The notes under the pieces were generated by a model. That model did not search any database, was not told the origin of the DNA, and saw nothing but the letters and a program-made list of their open reading frames with translations. DNA of 5,259 nt. Source: an uncultured Clostridia bacterium. GTDB lineage: Bacteria > Bacillota > Clostridia > Oscillospirales > Acutalibacteraceae. The translations under genes and the position numbers were made by a program. Positions 4,641-5,259 of this stretch are shown here, piece after piece. The stretch spans positions 1 through 5,259 of the forward strand of contig CALCBQ010000232.1 in assembly GCA_937897215.1 (NCBI GenBank), given 5' to 3'. Every line of letters starts with the position of its first letter. Position 1 is the stretch's first letter.

Positions 4641-5259
4641 TTGAAGGTATGTCCTTTTTGTAATGCGGATATTCCTGAAGAGTCAGTTTATTGTCTTAAC
4701 TGTGCATCCGTTCTTAATGAACGACAGATATTCCCGGTTGTAAAAGATAAAAAGAAGAACGCAATAATCCTGTTACCACGCAAAAAGATTATGAGTACCG
4801 TTGCAGTTGTTTTATCACTTGTTATTGTAATTTCATCTTGTCTTTTCGCACTTCGTTCTTCAAGAGATGACACACCAAAGGCCGAAGAAAAGAAAACAAC
4901 ATTAGTACCTGTAACAAAAGATAACGGTGAAATTGTTACTGATGACAATGGCGAACAGATTTTTGAGGTTACTGAAATCACTGAAACTACTACCGAAAAG
5001 CAAGGACTTTTAGATAAGTTGTTCGGCAAGGATGAAGACGAAACCAAAGACGATAACACCTCTGAAACAACAACCAAAAAGCAAAGTTTTTTAGATAAAA
5101 TATTCGGTAATGATGAAAAAGAAGAACCATCATCGTCAACGACTACCGAGCCTGAAGCAACCACAAACACTGAACCTTCAACTGAAGCTACAACTGATAA
5201 AAGTGAAATCTCTTCAACTACCTCAACTACGGAAAGCACTACAGAATCCACTACAATTC
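4641..5259 (+). CDS. Membrane-anchored zinc-ribbon protein with Thr/Glu-rich linker (3' end outside window)
   Basis: At least 206 residues, open at the window end. Residues 4-21 form a zinc ribbon with Cys4-x2-Cys7 and Cys18-x2-Cys21 (CPFC and CLNC). A basic stretch (KDKKK, PRKK) precedes one membrane helix at about 51-71 (MSTVAVVLSLVIVISSCLFAL), followed by Arg72. By the positive-inside rule the zinc ribbon is cytoplasmic and the rest extracellular. From residue 76 on the chain is Asp/Glu/Lys-rich and increasingly Thr/Ser/Glu-rich, probably an unfolded stalk. It contains two copies of a short helix motif, KQxxLDKxFGxDE, at about 120-132 and 147-159. A C-terminal domain probably follows outside the window. 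The start is TTG, with AGGTGA 5 bases upstream. The function is unknown; similar architectures in Firmicutes carry varied outer domains. Confidence 0.75.
   Translation, partial: MKVCPFCNADIPEESVYCLNCASVLNERQIFPVVKDKKKNAIILLPRKKIMSTVAVVLSLVIVISSCLFALRSSRDDTPKAEEKKTTLVPVTKDNGEIVTDDNGEQIFEVTEITETTTEKQGLLDKLFGKDEDETKDDNTSETTTKKQSFLDKIFGNDEKEEPSSSTTTEPEATTNTEPSTEATTDKSEISSTTSTTESTTESTTI

Noticed and set aside
4688..5251. 187-codon minus-strand Ser/Val-rich frame
   Set aside because: It is the antisense of the Thr/Glu-rich linker of the zinc-ribbon gene; the low complexity keeps that frame open by chance.

Overview
The window looks like accessory chromosome of a low-GC Gram-positive anaerobe, most likely a clostridial gut organism of the Ruminococcus/Oscillospirales kind. 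The reasons are AT-rich DNA, strong AAGGAG-type ribosome binding sites, use of TTG starts, Rho-independent terminators ending in U-tracts, and protein types familiar from such genomes. This placement is inference; no rRNA or other marker gene is present.

Left part (about 78-1043, plus strand): a compact three-gene operon with its own promoter and a strong terminator. It encodes MntA (a minimal nucleotidyltransferase antitoxin), HepT (a HEPN-domain RNase toxin) and a 58-residue third protein that resembles VbhA-type antitoxins of Fic AMP-transferases. MntA silences HepT by AMPylation, and VbhA-type proteins silence Fic AMPylators, so two unrelated AMPylation themes meet in one transcript. No Fic gene is visible.

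Middle part (about 1044-2660): remains of a mobile element, minus strand. It holds a geneless stretch with palindromes and an orphan terminator, then an excisionase-like gene followed directly by a winged-helix gene. Upstream of the excisionase lies a striking array of five hairpin-forming repeats spaced 74-77 bp apart. The 3' end of the winged-helix gene and the following 80 bases occur again, diverged and in the same orientation, on the far side of the array. This suggests two related elements once lay in tandem. No integrase, relaxase or replication gene is in view.

Right part (about 2672-4498, minus strand): a macrodomain protein with a long C-terminal extension containing a helix-turn-helix-like segment, then a small von Willebrand factor A (VWA) protein with an intact metal-binding MIDAS motif. 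The gap between them holds two hairpins. The 3' arm of the second contains the likely ribosome binding site of the VWA gene, so it may be an intergenic terminator, a translational switch, or both.

Far right (4641 to the window end, plus strand): divergently transcribed from the macrodomain gene is the start of a membrane-anchored zinc-ribbon protein with a long Thr/Glu/Ser-rich linker. It runs off the window.
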